From assembly GCA_902528215.1 (NCBI GenBank), contig CABZRR010000006.1, positions 1 through 57,927 on the forward strand: a stretch of 57,927 bases of DNA, read 5' to 3'. Below the pieces are notes generated by a model. That model was not told the origin of the DNA and searched no databases. It saw nothing but the letters and a program-made list of their open reading frames with translations. Positions within the stretch are counted from its first letter, which is position 1; the number at the start of each line of letters is the position of its first letter. The stretch comes from an uncultured SAR86 cluster bacterium (GTDB lineage Bacteria > Pseudomonadota > Gammaproteobacteria > Magnimaribacterales > D2472). Below, in pieces: positions 9,323-19,495 of the stretch. The position numbers were made by a program, and so were the translations under genes.

Positions 9323-10039
9323 ATGGGTATCAAGCAAATAATTGCTATTGCATCAGCTAAAGGCGGTGTAGGCAAGTCTACTATATGCGCAAATCTTGCT
9401 GAGCAATTTTCTAGAGACTATAAAGTTGGAATATTAGATGCAGACATCTATGGTCCAAATCAGCAAATTATATTCAATGTTGCAAATCAAAAACCAATAG
9501 TTAAGACCATTGATGAAAAAAAGATATTTTTACCTGTTGAAGTTGACAATATTTTATTGAGCGGTATGGGATTTATTATTGATTCAGCTAAAGCTGCTAT
9601 GTGGCGAGGTCCAATGTTAAGTAAAGCTATTAAACAACTTAAGAATTCAACTCAATGGGGAAATCTCGACTATTTGTTTGTTGATATGCCTCCTGGAACA
9701 GGAGATGCATATTTAACTGTTGCTTCTGACATAGAACCCGATTACGCAATATTAATAACTTCAATGAGTAAGCTTGCAGTTCACGATACTAAAAAGTCAA
9801 AGACTATGTTTGATAGATTAAAAATACCCGTGTTAGGCATTATTGATAATATGTCATATTCAATTTGTCCAAATACTCGTGAGCACATAAATGATTTTAT
9901 GTTGGTCGATCTGGAACAAGAAATTGGCTGCGATCTCTTAGGGTCTATTCCCAGGCACAAAGATTTAACAGATTTTAATTCAAGTAAAAAAAATAATTTG
10001 CTTGAACCAATTTATAATAAATTAAAGAAATTATTATGA
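9323..10039 (+). CDS. Mrp/NBP35-family ATPase (ApbC-like)
   Basis: IAIASAKGGVGKSTICANLA; DADIYGPNQ; VDMPPGTGDAYLT. Confidence 0.92.
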   Translation: MGIKQIIAIASAKGGVGKSTICANLAEQFSRDYKVGILDADIYGPNQQIIFNVANQKPIVKTIDEKKIFLPVEVDNILLSGMGFIIDSAKAAMWRGPMLSKAIKQLKNSTQWGNLDYLFVDMPPGTGDAYLTVASDIEPDYAILITSMSKLAVHDTKKSKTMFDRLKIPVLGIIDNMSYSICPNTREHINDFMLVDLEQEIGCDLLGSIPRHKDLTDFNSSKKNNLLEPIYNKLKKLL

Positions 10040-10743
10040 CCTTTCATAGATTTTTATGTTTTTTAGTTTTGTTTGTTTTTTTTAGCTCAAATATTTCAGC
10101 TACTCAAGATCCATTTGAGGATTTAAATCGGAAGATTTGGGCTTTAAATGAATCTTTGGATGATAACTTTGCGAAACCCACTGCAGAAATTTATACAAAT
10201 ATAACACCCGATTTTATTGAAAAAGGAATAACAAATTTCTTTAGAAACATAAATGAGCTTGATAATACTGCAAATCAGTTACTACAAGGCAAACCTATGA
10301 ATGCAATGAATGATTTTACACGTTTCATTATTAATACTTCGGTTGGACTATTGGGTTTTATTGACGTGGCATCAAAAATGGGCTTAGAAAGACACGATGA
10401 GGATTTTGGTCAAACATTGGGTTTTTGGGGGGTTAGTAAAGGACCATTTTTAATGATACCCCTTTTTGGACCATCTACACCTAGAAGCCTTGCAGGGAGA
10501 AGTGTAAGCTCTGTCTTATCAGGCACTTTTGCCATTGAGGAAACAGATGTCAGAATAGGGGTCACAGCTCTTGATGCATTAGAAACTAGGGCTAGGTATT
10601 TAGAAGTAGAAACATTGATTGTTGGTGATCGATACTCCTTTATAAGAGATTCTTACATGCAATATTTAGACTTTGAGTCTAGTGATGGAGAGAATCTATC
10701 GGACGATTTTGTTGATGATATGGATGATTTTTTATTAGATTAA
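10036..10743 (+). CDS. mlaA: MlaA/VacJ family outer-membrane lipid-asymmetry protein
   Basis: QDPFEDLNRKIWALNESLD..., DFGQTLGFWGVSKGPFLMIPLFGPSTPR. Confidence 0.9.
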   Translation: MTFHRFLCFLVLFVFFSSNISATQDPFEDLNRKIWALNESLDDNFAKPTAEIYTNITPDFIEKGITNFFRNINELDNTANQLLQGKPMNAMNDFTRFIINTSVGLLGFIDVASKMGLERHDEDFGQTLGFWGVSKGPFLMIPLFGPSTPRSLAGRSVSSVLSGTFAIEETDVRIGVTALDALETRARYLEVETLIVGDRYSFIRDSYMQYLDFESSDGENLSDDFVDDMDDFLLD

Positions 10744-10745
10744 AC

Positions 10746-11708
10746 TCAGACCATTGAAATTAATTCATCTTTTGTGGTCTCTAAATTTTTTTCTTGGATA
10801 GTTTTAAGAATCAGTCTTCTGAATGATTTCGCATTCTTTAATCCTCTATTTAAACCAAAAATGTGCTTAAGTGTACTTGAGTATGGCTGACCTCTACTTG
10901 CTTGAGCTAAGCAGTAATCTAGATATTGACTAAGGATCATTTTTCTATCCTTTCCCATGTCGGAATCATTAAATATCCTAGAATCAACATTACTTACTAT
11001 CATTGGATTGTCATATGGGCTCCTACCAAGCATAACCCCATCAACTTTATCTAAATGCTGAATCGATTCATCGATGTCTTTTATTCCTCCATTTATAACA
11101 ATTTCAAGTTCAGGAAATTCAGTAACAAGCTGATAAACATTTTCATATTTTAAAGGAGGAATCTGCCTATTTTGTCTTGGTGTTAAGCCCTTTAAGATTG
11201 CAACCCTTGCATGAACTATTAGTGTTTTAAGTTTTGGATTAATAATTTTTGAAACAAAATTATTTAAAAAATCAACATCATCTCTCTCATTCACTCCGAT
11301 TCTGCACTTGACTGTTATTGGAATTGATACAACTTCTTGCATTGCTTTAATACAATCATTTACAAGTTCTGGATCTTGCATAAGGCATGCCCCAAACGAG
11401 CCTTTTTGTACTCTCTCAGATGGGCAACCAACATTTAAATTAATTTCATCGTAACCAAGATTAGAGCAAATTTTTGCACATTCAGCTAAATCATATGGAT
11501 CAGAACCGCCTAGTTGCACTGCAACTGGATGCTCAATTTCACTATTAAAGTTCAATTGCTCTAAACATCTACCATGAATAATAGCTCCAGTTGTAACCAT
11601 TTCTGTATAAAGAAATGATCTTTTTGTTATTAATCTAAATAAATATCGATCATGTATATCAGTGCATTGCATCATTGGGGCAATGCAAAACCTATGATTT
11701 GATGACAT
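10746..11708 (-). CDS. dusA: tRNA-dihydrouridine synthase A
   Basis: FCIAPMMQCTDIHDRYLFRL, LNVGCPSERVQKGSFGACLM, VKCRIGVNERD, INGGIKD. Confidence 0.94.
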   Translation of the reverse strand: MSSNHRFCIAPMMQCTDIHDRYLFRLITKRSFLYTEMVTTGAIIHGRCLEQLNFNSEIEHPVAVQLGGSDPYDLAECAKICSNLGYDEINLNVGCPSERVQKGSFGACLMQDPELVNDCIKAMQEVVSIPITVKCRIGVNERDDVDFLNNFVSKIINPKLKTLIVHARVAILKGLTPRQNRQIPPLKYENVYQLVTEFPELEIVINGGIKDIDESIQHLDKVDGVMLGRSPYDNPMIVSNVDSRIFNDSDMGKDRKMILSQYLDYCLAQASRGQPYSSTLKHIFGLNRGLKNAKSFRRLILKTIQEKNLETTKDELISMV

Positions 11709-11712
11709 TAAT

Positions 11713-13224
11713 TTATAAGAAAGAAATAACTGCTAAAAATCCAACAATACTTAGCACAATAGTGTAAGGCAAAGCCATTATTACCATTCTCATGTATGAG
11801 AGATTGATAAGTGGTGCTAATGAAGACGTAAGTAGAAACAGAAATGCTGCTTGTCCATTAGGTGTTGCAATACTAGGAATATTTGTTCCAGTATTAATTG
11901 CAATTGCTAATTTATCAAATTGAGCTCGAGAGATAATATTCATATCTAATGCATCTTTAATTTCATTTATGTAAATCGTTGCAACAAATACGTTATCGCT
12001 AATAGCTGAAAGCACTCCATTTGCTACAAAGAAAATTGGCGCTTGACTGCTAGTTTCTTGCGCTAAGACATAGGAAATTACTGGCGTGAATAATTCTTGA
12101 TCGGCTATAACACTAACAACTCCAAAAAATACAACTAAAAGTGCTGTAAAAGGGAGCGCTTCTTTAAAGGCATCACCTAAATCATGCTCGTGTGTAATTC
12201 CTTTGAATGAAGTTAATAGTATTATCACCCCTAAACCAATAATTCCAACCGCAGCTAAGTGAAGAGCAAGCGCTATAATTAAAAATATACCAACCAACAT
12301 TTCTACATATAATTCCATGTTTGATAACTCGGTTCTTTGAGAAATTTCATAATCGTTATAATCATGAAATATATTTTTAATGTTTTCTGGTAGTTGGTTT
12401 CCAAAACCACACAAATGTAGCTTTTCAATTCCATAACAAGTGATCATTCCTGCTATAAATACAGGAACTGTAATTGGAGACATCTTGATCATAAATTCAA
12501 TGAATTCCCAGTCCGCAACGTTTGCAATTAATAAATTTTGTGGCTCGCCAACGATAGTACATACTCCTCCCAGTGCAGTTCCAACTACACCATGCATAAT
12601 AAGGTCTCTCAAAAAAGCTTTAAAATTTTCTAAATCCTCTATTCCAGTTGAAGACAACATGGAGTTGTCGTAATAATCGTGATCACCAGATGAAAACTCT
12701 TTTCCTGCGCTAGCAAGGTGGAAGATTCTATAAAAACCTACAGCAACAGCAATCAAAACTGCTGTTACAGTTAAGGCATCTAAAAATGCTGATAAAAAAG
12801 CTGATACAAAACAAAACATCAAAGATAGCTTTATCTTTGATTGAATTGTGAGAAGCAATTTTGTAAAAATCGTAAGCATTAAATTTTTCATAAAGTAGAT
12901 GCCTGCTACCATAAAAACTAATAATAAAATTACTTCAAGATTATGTTCAATTTCATATAACAATGTGTAAGGAGTTGTTAATCCTAAAAAAAGTGCTTGA
13001 ATTGTAATTAACCCGCCTGGTTGAAGTGGGTAACACTTAAGCGCCAGAGCAAGGGTGAAAATGAATTCTAATAAAATCATCCAGCCCACTATGAACGTTG
13101 CTTTTATTCCTAAAGAACTCAATACAAATAAAGTAATAGGATTAATTATTAAAAAAGCTATGATGGTATTCTTATACCAATCAGGCGAGTCACCGAGGAA
13201 CATTTTGTATAAATTATTCACCAT
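11713..13224 (-). CDS. nhaB: Na+/H+ antiporter NhaB
   Basis: [67 protein letters not shown]. Confidence 0.95.
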   Translation of the reverse strand: MVNNLYKMFLGDSPDWYKNTIIAFLIINPITLFVLSSLGIKATFIVGWMILLEFIFTLALALKCYPLQPGGLITIQALFLGLTTPYTLLYEIEHNLEVILLLVFMVAGIYFMKNLMLTIFTKLLLTIQSKIKLSLMFCFVSAFLSAFLDALTVTAVLIAVAVGFYRIFHLASAGKEFSSGDHDYYDNSMLSSTGIEDLENFKAFLRDLIMHGVVGTALGGVCTIVGEPQNLLIANVADWEFIEFMIKMSPITVPVFIAGMITCYGIEKLHLCGFGNQLPENIKNIFHDYNDYEISQRTELSNMELYVEMLVGIFLIIALALHLAAVGIIGLGVIILLTSFKGITHEHDLGDAFKEALPFTALLVVFFGVVSVIADQELFTPVISYVLAQETSSQAPIFFVANGVLSAISDNVFVATIYINEIKDALDMNIISRAQFDKLAIAINTGTNIPSIATPNGQAAFLFLLTSSLAPLINLSYMRMVIMALPYTIVLSIVGFLAVISFL

Positions 13225-13242
13225 CTTTAAAATCCTTAATGT

Positions 13243-14070
13243 ATGGAATTAATTAGAACACTTCATAAACAAATAAATGAAGATGCAAATCTTATTATAT
13301 TTTGTGAAAGTAAAATTTTATATGATCAGAAAGAAAATTCTTTTATTTTTAATTTAAAAGATTTGAATTCAAAATTACTAAATGGTCCTTATCTAGCTAT
13401 AGCAGATGCAGAAAATAACTATATTTATTCATTAGAGATAAGCTCAAGTGAAAAAATTTTGGGGATTTTTATGGACCCTGAAACAACTAACTTCGTAGAT
13501 TTGATCAACATAATAGCTTTTCTTGATTCTGATAATTTTTTATTAGCATCAAGAGCTTCAATATTAAATAATTGGAACCTTAATAATTCCTTTTGCAGCT
13601 ATTGTGGAAAAATTAACAAATTTGATCGGAAGGAGGGAGCTTTTAGGTGCGATTGTAAAAAATTATTGAACTATCCTGTAATTTCGCCATGCATCATAAC
13701 GTTGATACATGATGAGGAAAGAATTTTGCTAGGCAGAAGCAAATTTTTCCCACCTAATATGTATAGCACCTTAGCAGGCTTTATTGAAGCTGGGGAAAAT
13801 GCTGAGCAAGCTCTTAAAAGAGAAGTAGCTGAGGAAGTTAATATTAAGGTTTCGTCTATAGAGTATTATTCCTCTCAATCATGGCCATTTCCTTCTCAAC
13901 TTATGTTGGGCTTTAAATGTAAATATAAAAGTGGAGAAATTATTTTAAATGATAATGAATTAGAGGATGCAAAATGGTTCAATATTAATGAATTACCTAG
14001 TATCCCACCTCAGACTTCAATTTCTGGAAAGCTTATTCATTCTTATATCGAGGATCATTTAAAGCTCTAG
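13243..14070 (+). CDS. nudC: NADH pyrophosphatase / NAD-capped RNA hydrolase NudC
   Basis: CSYCGKIN zinc ribbon, [10 protein letters not shown], Nudix box [23 protein letters not shown]. Confidence 0.9.
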   Translation: MELIRTLHKQINEDANLIIFCESKILYDQKENSFIFNLKDLNSKLLNGPYLAIADAENNYIYSLEISSSEKILGIFMDPETTNFVDLINIIAFLDSDNFLLASRASILNNWNLNNSFCSYCGKINKFDRKEGAFRCDCKKLLNYPVISPCIITLIHDEERILLGRSKFFPPNMYSTLAGFIEAGENAEQALKREVAEEVNIKVSSIEYYSSQSWPFPSQLMLGFKCKYKSGEIILNDNELEDAKWFNINELPSIPPQTSISGKLIHSYIEDHLKL

Positions 14071-16084
14071 TCGGCTTAAAAGATGGTGTTGGAGCCGGTG
14101 ATGGTATAGGACCTGAAGGTAATGATGTGGATGATTCTGGTGCTAAAGGGGCAGAAGATTTTATATCTAATTTATTTCCATCAACCTCCTTAGTACTGTT
14201 ATTGTCATTTTTAGATTTTTTAGGCTTATTTATATTTTGCTGTGATTTCTTTGGGGATATTACTACTGGTTTTGAAGATTTTTTATTACTTCCTGATTTT
14301 TGATTAGGATTGTTGCTTCTACCTCGATTAGGATTAGATCTAGCATTTTTATTATTTTGATTTCTAATTTTATTATTTTTGGATTGACTTTTTTTGAACT
14401 TTCTTGGTTTTTGATTTTTATTAATCTTTTTCTTTTTAGGCTTATAACTACCAAAGAAAATAGATAGTGTAAGAATAGATTTTATAAAAGCAAAAAATCC
14501 GTTTTTAGTTTTTGGCATTCGAGGAGGAACAGATACTTTTACTAATGGCTTTAAAGGTCTTTTAGATGTATTTGAATCTCGCCAATCCATTGACGGTTCT
14601 GGGCTATTTGGAGTCATGTCATATGAAAATGTTTTTTTACCGGCAGCAGCTTTAACTCTTGCTACTTTGTAATAAGGTCTAGATTTATATGGATCAGCAA
14701 TTATCAAGATATTTACTTGATAGGTATTTTCAATAGCAATGATATCTCTTCTTTTTTCATTTAATAAATAACTTGAAACATCTGCTGGGACGTAAACATG
14801 TATTTCTCCAGTGTTCTCTTTTGCTGCATCTTCGCTGATTATTCGCAAAATTGATTGACCTAGAGAACGCGTTCCTCTGACTTGAACATGTTGTATATCA
14901 TAAGTTTCCTCCAATGACGGCCTCAGTCTTTGTCTTGATAGCTCTAATAAACCAAATCTGGATATACCAGCAATCTGAATTCTAGCTCGATCAGCTTGAA
15001 CTGCTGATCTGAATGTATTTTCAACTTTTTGTTGATGTTTCTCATCTTGCATATCGATAAAATCAATTACTATCAGACCACCTAAATCTCTTAGTCTCAA
15101 TTGTCTTGCAACCTCCCTAGCGGCCTCCATGTTTGTTGCAAAAGCTGTTGATTCAATATCCTTTCCTTTTGTCGATCGTGCTGAATTTACATCAATGGAC
15201 ACCATAGCCTCGGTAGGATCTATGACAATAGATCCACCAGATGGTAATGATATTTCCCGTTGAAAAGCTAATTCAATTTGACTTTCTATTTGATATCTAT
15301 TGAACAATGGTATTTCTTCATTGTAATAAATAACTTTATCTGCATGATCCGGTATAACAGACTTTGCAAAATCTAAAGCCTCGGCATGCACTGACTCATC
15401 ATCAATAAGAATTTCTTGTATATCATCTCTAAAATAATCTCTAAATACTCTCAAAATTAACTTATCATCTTTGTAGATTAAGCTTGGGCTTGGTGCATCA
15501 GCAACAGAGGATTTAATTTGCTCCCACAAATTCATTAAATAATCCAAATCCCATTTTAACTCCTCGGTAGATCGTCCAAGTCCAGCTGTCCTAACAATAA
15601 CACTCATCCCGTCAGGAATTTGCAACGCATTTAATGCATTTTTAATCTCTTCTCTCTCATCACCTGAGATTCTTCTAGAAACGCCTCCTGATTTTTCAGA
15701 ATTTGGGATCAAAACTATAAATCGTCCTGCAAGAGATATCTGGTTTGATAGAGCTGCGCCTTTAGTACCTCTTTCTTCTTTTAAAACTTGTATAAGAATC
15801 TCATCACCTTCTTTCAGAGTGCATTTTCTTCTTCCTTCAGAGTCTTTACCAAAAAACTCATTTGATAATTCTTTTAAAGGGAGGAATCCGTGTCTTTCAC
15901 TTCCAAAATTAACAAAAGCAGCATCAAGACTTGTTTCAACTCTAGAGACAGTACCTTTAAATATGCTGCCTTTATATAGAGATTGATTGTTAAATTCATT
16001 ATCAAGGTCAAAGAGTTTTGCCCCGTCAACCAACGCAACACGAAGTTCATCTGAATATGAACAATTAATTAGAATCCTTTTCAT
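14033..16084 (-). CDS. rne: Ribonuclease E (short, lysine/asparagine/serine-rich C-terminal tail)
   Basis: MKRILINCSYSDELRVALVDGAKLFDLD, S1-like domain, GGSIVIDPTEAMVSIDVNSARSTKGKDIE, GGLIVIDFIDM. Confidence 0.94.
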   Translation of the reverse strand: MKRILINCSYSDELRVALVDGAKLFDLDNEFNNQSLYKGSIFKGTVSRVETSLDAAFVNFGSERHGFLPLKELSNEFFGKDSEGRRKCTLKEGDEILIQVLKEERGTKGAALSNQISLAGRFIVLIPNSEKSGGVSRRISGDEREEIKNALNALQIPDGMSVIVRTAGLGRSTEELKWDLDYLMNLWEQIKSSVADAPSPSLIYKDDKLILRVFRDYFRDDIQEILIDDESVHAEALDFAKSVIPDHADKVIYYNEEIPLFNRYQIESQIELAFQREISLPSGGSIVIDPTEAMVSIDVNSARSTKGKDIESTAFATNMEAAREVARQLRLRDLGGLIVIDFIDMQDEKHQQKVENTFRSAVQADRARIQIAGISRFGLLELSRQRLRPSLEETYDIQHVQVRGTRSLGQSILRIISEDAAKENTGEIHVYVPADVSSYLLNEKRRDIIAIENTYQVNILIIADPYKSRPYYKVARVKAAAGKKTFSYDMTPNSPEPSMDWRDSNTSKRPLKPLVKVSVPPRMPKTKNGFFAFIKSILTLSIFFGSYKPKKKKINKNQKPRKFKKSQSKNNKIRNQNNKNARSNPNRGRSNNPNQKSGSNKKSSKPVVISPKKSQQNINKPKKSKNDNNSTKEVDGNKLDIKSSAPLAPESSTSLPSGPIPSPAPTPSFKPTRALNDPRYKNE

Positions 16085-16230
16085 TATTTTCTCCGATACA
16101 GAGAAAGCGAATAGCGCTAATGCTTATTGAGTCGTCAGAGTCTTATCCTGTGGAGCTCTTAAAACTGTCCTCACCTTAGTTTGTGAAGGTTTTAAAACTT
16201 GTCTTATTCTCTAAGCACCCTTGTGCTTGC
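16085..16230 (-). promoter_or_regulatory. Structured 5' leader of rne (putative)
   Basis: Three inverted repeats: TTTCTC/GAGAAA (16088-16093/16101-16106) overlapping the rne SD; TTAAAAC..GTTTTAA with inner CTCAC/GTGAA (16159-16195); AAGCAC-CCTT-GTGCTT (16213-16228). Confidence 0.55.
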
Positions 16231-16347
16231 TTATCTTTCTCTTTACTGCCTTACAGCTATTTTAATTAATATTTATTAATTCTTTTCAATAAATTTTAAC
16301 TAGTAACTTTTTATATATAAACTAGTATTTTTCAATATTCTACATCA

Positions 16348-17288
16348 ATGAGTGATAAAAACCTAAAAATTGGCAATGATCATGTTGGAAGACGCATTGA
16401 TAACTTTCTAATAAGTTTTTTTAGGGATTTACCTAAATCAAAGATATATAGCATGCTTAGAAAAGGGGAAATTAGAGTAAATTCTGGCCGAATTAAACCT
16501 TTATATAAATTAAAGATAAATGATGAAATAAGAATACCACCATATTTAATTGATTTAAAAAATAAAGAACCTAATTTAAAGATTCCTCCAGCTAGAATTA
16601 AAGAATTCATAAAATCAATTATTTATCAAAATGATGACTATATTTTAGTCAACAAAGATTCTGAACTAAGTGTTCATTCTGGAACAAAAAATCAATTTGG
16701 TCTTATAGATATTGCTAGAGCTAATTTTCCATTACTAGATATTGACCTTTGTCATCGAATTGATAAATCTACTTCTGGATGTGTTTTGATTGCAAAAAAT
16801 AAATTATTTTTAAGACATTTTAATAAACAGCTTATGTCTAATAAAGTAAAGAAAAAATATGAAGCTATCTTATTTGGCGTTCTCGATAAAGATGTAAAGG
16901 TAAAATCAAAAATTGATATATCGACAAAAGAGCATAACCATAAAGTTACCGAATCAAATTATGGTAAAGAAGCAATATCAAAGTTTAAAATTTTAAAAAA
17001 ATTTACTTCATTTACTTATGTTGAGATTCACATAAGTACTGCAGAATGCATCAGATTAGAGTTCAAAGCTCAAATCTTAACCACCCAATAGTAAATGATA
17101 AAAAATATGGTTTATTTGATTTAAATAAATTTATATTCTCCAAGACATCAATTGGTCGTCTCGCTTTGCATGCTGCGTCAATTTCCTTTAAAGATATAAA
17201 TAACCAAGTTGTATGCTATGAAGCGCCAAAAAACCATGAATTTGATATACTGCTCAGCGAAGTAAGTGATTTAACTATTAAATCTTGA
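16348..17288 (+). pseudogene. rluC: 23S rRNA pseudouridine synthase RluC, split by a single-base frameshift (possible sequencing error)
   Basis: ORF 16348-17091 carries GRRIDNFL...HRIDKSTSG; ORF 17046-17288 carries MHQIRVQSSNLNHPIV...GRLALHA; adding one G after 17040 gives STGRMHQIRVQ. Confidence 0.88.
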
Positions 17289-17321
17289 TTTAATCTGATA
17301 GGATGCTTTTTTTAAAATATT

Positions 17322-17534
17322 ATGGCAGTACAAAAAAGTAAAAAGACCAGATCAAAACGAGGAATGATTCGTTCTCATGATCATCTTAAAGATCTTACAT
17401 TATCTACTGATCCTGTTTCTGGAGAGAGACATCTTCGCCATCAAATGACCGCAGACGGTTTCTATAAGGGTAGACTTATTAAAGATTTAAGGAAGCCAGT
17501 TAAAGAGGAAGAGGATAACTCAACACAAGACTAA
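17322..17534 (+). CDS. rpmF: 50S ribosomal protein L32
   Basis: [20 protein letters not shown]...[15 protein letters not shown]. Confidence 0.96.
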   Translation: MAVQKSKKTRSKRGMIRSHDHLKDLTLSTDPVSGERHLRHQMTADGFYKGRLIKDLRKPVKEEEDNSTQD

Positions 17535-17536
17535 GA

Positions 17537-18475
17537 ATGTCTTTTTCAGCTTTTTTAGCGTTTCCTGGTCAAGGTTCCCAACACCAATCTATGCTCTCTA
17601 GGGGCGGCATTTCAGATCTTGCTCTTTCAAGCGAGTATGTTCATGCATTAGAGTGTTGCAGTGATTTAATATCCCATGATGCTTTTAAATTAATTGAGGA
17701 GGGACCTGAAGAATTAATAAATAGGACTTCTATAACTCAGCCTATATTGATCCTTTGTTCATATCTCCATTTTAACAAGTTAGTTAATACGGTTGATATA
17801 AACCCAACATATATCGCTGGCCACTCTTTAGGTGAATATTCTGCTTTGGTCGCAGGTAATTCAATTTCAATTACTGAAGCTTTAAAATTAGTAAGAAAAA
17901 GAGGAGAGTTGATGGAGTCAGCGCCTAATGGCTCCATGTCAGCAATAATGGGCCTTGATAATAGTGTTATTAGTGAGATTTGCTTAATTGCATCTCATGG
18001 TGATAACTCTCATGTTCAATGTGCAAATTTAAACTCTCCAAATCAAACAGTTATTTCTGGTCATGATGATGCGGTCATAAGAGCTCAAGATCTTTGTATT
18101 GCAAAAGGTGCAAAACGAGCCATTAAACTAAAAGTTAGCATAGCATCTCACAGCAAGCTTATGTTATCTGCAGCAGATGAATTTCAAAAAACTCTTGAAT
18201 GTGTAACATTTAAAATGCCAGACATAAATATTATCCATAATGTATCAGTGAATTCATCAACTTCCTCTAAAGATATTCCATCTTTACTTGTTTCGCAATT
18301 GTACTCACCTGTAAGGTGGGTAGAAACATGTAATTTTGTTTCTAAATTGAATTTACCAATTATTGAATGTGGTCCTGGAAAAGTGTTATCAGGTTTATTT
18401 AAAGGAAATAAGCTTGAAAACTATTTTTCTGTAACTGATAAAGAATTTTATGAGAAAATTAGTAATTATGGATAA
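17537..18475 (+). CDS. fabD: Malonyl-CoA:ACP transacylase
   Basis: FPGQGSQ; GHSLGEYSALVA; IECGPGKVLSGL. Confidence 0.95.
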   Translation: MSFSAFLAFPGQGSQHQSMLSRGGISDLALSSEYVHALECCSDLISHDAFKLIEEGPEELINRTSITQPILILCSYLHFNKLVNTVDINPTYIAGHSLGEYSALVAGNSISITEALKLVRKRGELMESAPNGSMSAIMGLDNSVISEICLIASHGDNSHVQCANLNSPNQTVISGHDDAVIRAQDLCIAKGAKRAIKLKVSIASHSKLMLSAADEFQKTLECVTFKMPDINIIHNVSVNSSTSSKDIPSLLVSQLYSPVRWVETCNFVSKLNLPIIECGPGKVLSGLFKGNKLENYFSVTDKEFYEKISNYG

Positions 18476-19190
18476 AAAAATAGCCTTTATTACAGGAATT
18501 TCTAGAGGTATCGGATTGGAGATAGCTAAATCCTTCGTGAATGATGATTATTTTGTAATTGGGACATCCAGATCATCATTTAGAATTAATGAAGAATTGA
18601 ACTCTAAAAATTGTATGCATTTATTAATGGATGTTACGGATAGAGAACAAATTTCATCATGTTTCGATGAGCTTAAAAAAATTAATAAGATTCCAAATGT
18701 TTTAATCAATAACGCTGGGATAACAAAGGATCAACTTTTTATGAGAATGAAAGAGGATGACTGGGATGATGTAATTAATTCTAATCTTACGAGTGTGTTT
18801 AATATTACTAAATTATTTATCAAATCAATGGTAAAGGATCGTTATGGAAAAATCATTAATATATCTAGTGTAGCTGGGCTGATGGGTAATCCTGGTCAGG
18901 TTAATTATTCCGCGAGTAAGGCTGGCCTTGGAGGCTTTACAAGAGCTTTAGCAAAAGAGGTTGCTGCAAGAAATATAACAGTTAACTGCATAGCTCCTGG
19001 TTTCATAGAAACCGATATGACTAATCATTTTCAAGATGAAGAATTGGAAAATATCTTAAATCAAATCCCTGCAAATAAAATGGGCAATCCTCAACAAATA
19101 GCTGATTTAGCATTGTTTTTAGCATCTTCAAAGGGAGATTATATTACCGGTCAGACCATTTCTGTTGATGGTGGCCTTTACATGAGCTAA
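18468..19190 (+). CDS. fabG: 3-oxoacyl-ACP reductase FabG (ATG at 18468 preferred over 18450)
   Basis: ITGISRGIG, NNAGITKDQLFMRMKEDDWD, YSASKAG, DGGLYMS; sits between fabD and acpP. Confidence 0.95.
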   Translation: MDKKIAFITGISRGIGLEIAKSFVNDDYFVIGTSRSSFRINEELNSKNCMHLLMDVTDREQISSCFDELKKINKIPNVLINNAGITKDQLFMRMKEDDWDDVINSNLTSVFNITKLFIKSMVKDRYGKIINISSVAGLMGNPGQVNYSASKAGLGGFTRALAKEVAARNITVNCIAPGFIETDMTNHFQDEELENILNQIPANKMGNPQQIADLALFLASSKGDYITGQTISVDGGLYMS

Positions 19191-19252
19191 TGATTTTATT
19201 TGTTTTTGTTAAAATTGTTGTAAAATAGATTTCAATTAATGGAGGATGCCCT

Positions 19253-19483
19253 GTGAGTATCGAAGAAAGAGTGAGAAAAATTGTTTGTGAGCAACTTGGC
19301 GTTGGCGATGATGAGGTGAATAATGATTCTTCATTTGTTGATGACCTTGGAGCTGATTCATTAGACACAGTGGAATTAGTAATGGCTCTTGAGGAAGAGT
19401 TTGAACTTGAAATTGCTGACGAAGAGGCAGAAAAGATTTCAACTGTTCAAGAAGCCGTAAACTACATAAACTCAAACAGCTAA
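19253..19483 (+). CDS. acpP: Acyl carrier protein (GTG start)
   Basis: [17 protein letters not shown]...[28 protein letters not shown] upstream of GTG. Confidence 0.97.
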   Translation: MSIEERVRKIVCEQLGVGDDEVNNDSSFVDDLGADSLDTVELVMALEEEFELEIADEEAEKISTVQEAVNYINSNS

Positions 19484-19495
19484 AATTTTTTTTTC

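Noticed and set aside
13243-14070. 38-bp convergent 3' overlap of nudC and rne as an antisense regulatory element
   Set aside because: Short tail-to-tail overlaps are common in compact genomes; other convergent pairs here are similarly tight.
14090-14450. Low-complexity lysine/asparagine/serine-rich segment as a possible separate gene or repeat
   Set aside because: In frame with rne and consistent with a disordered RNase E C-terminal tail; ORF 14263-14454 is an alternate-frame shadow.
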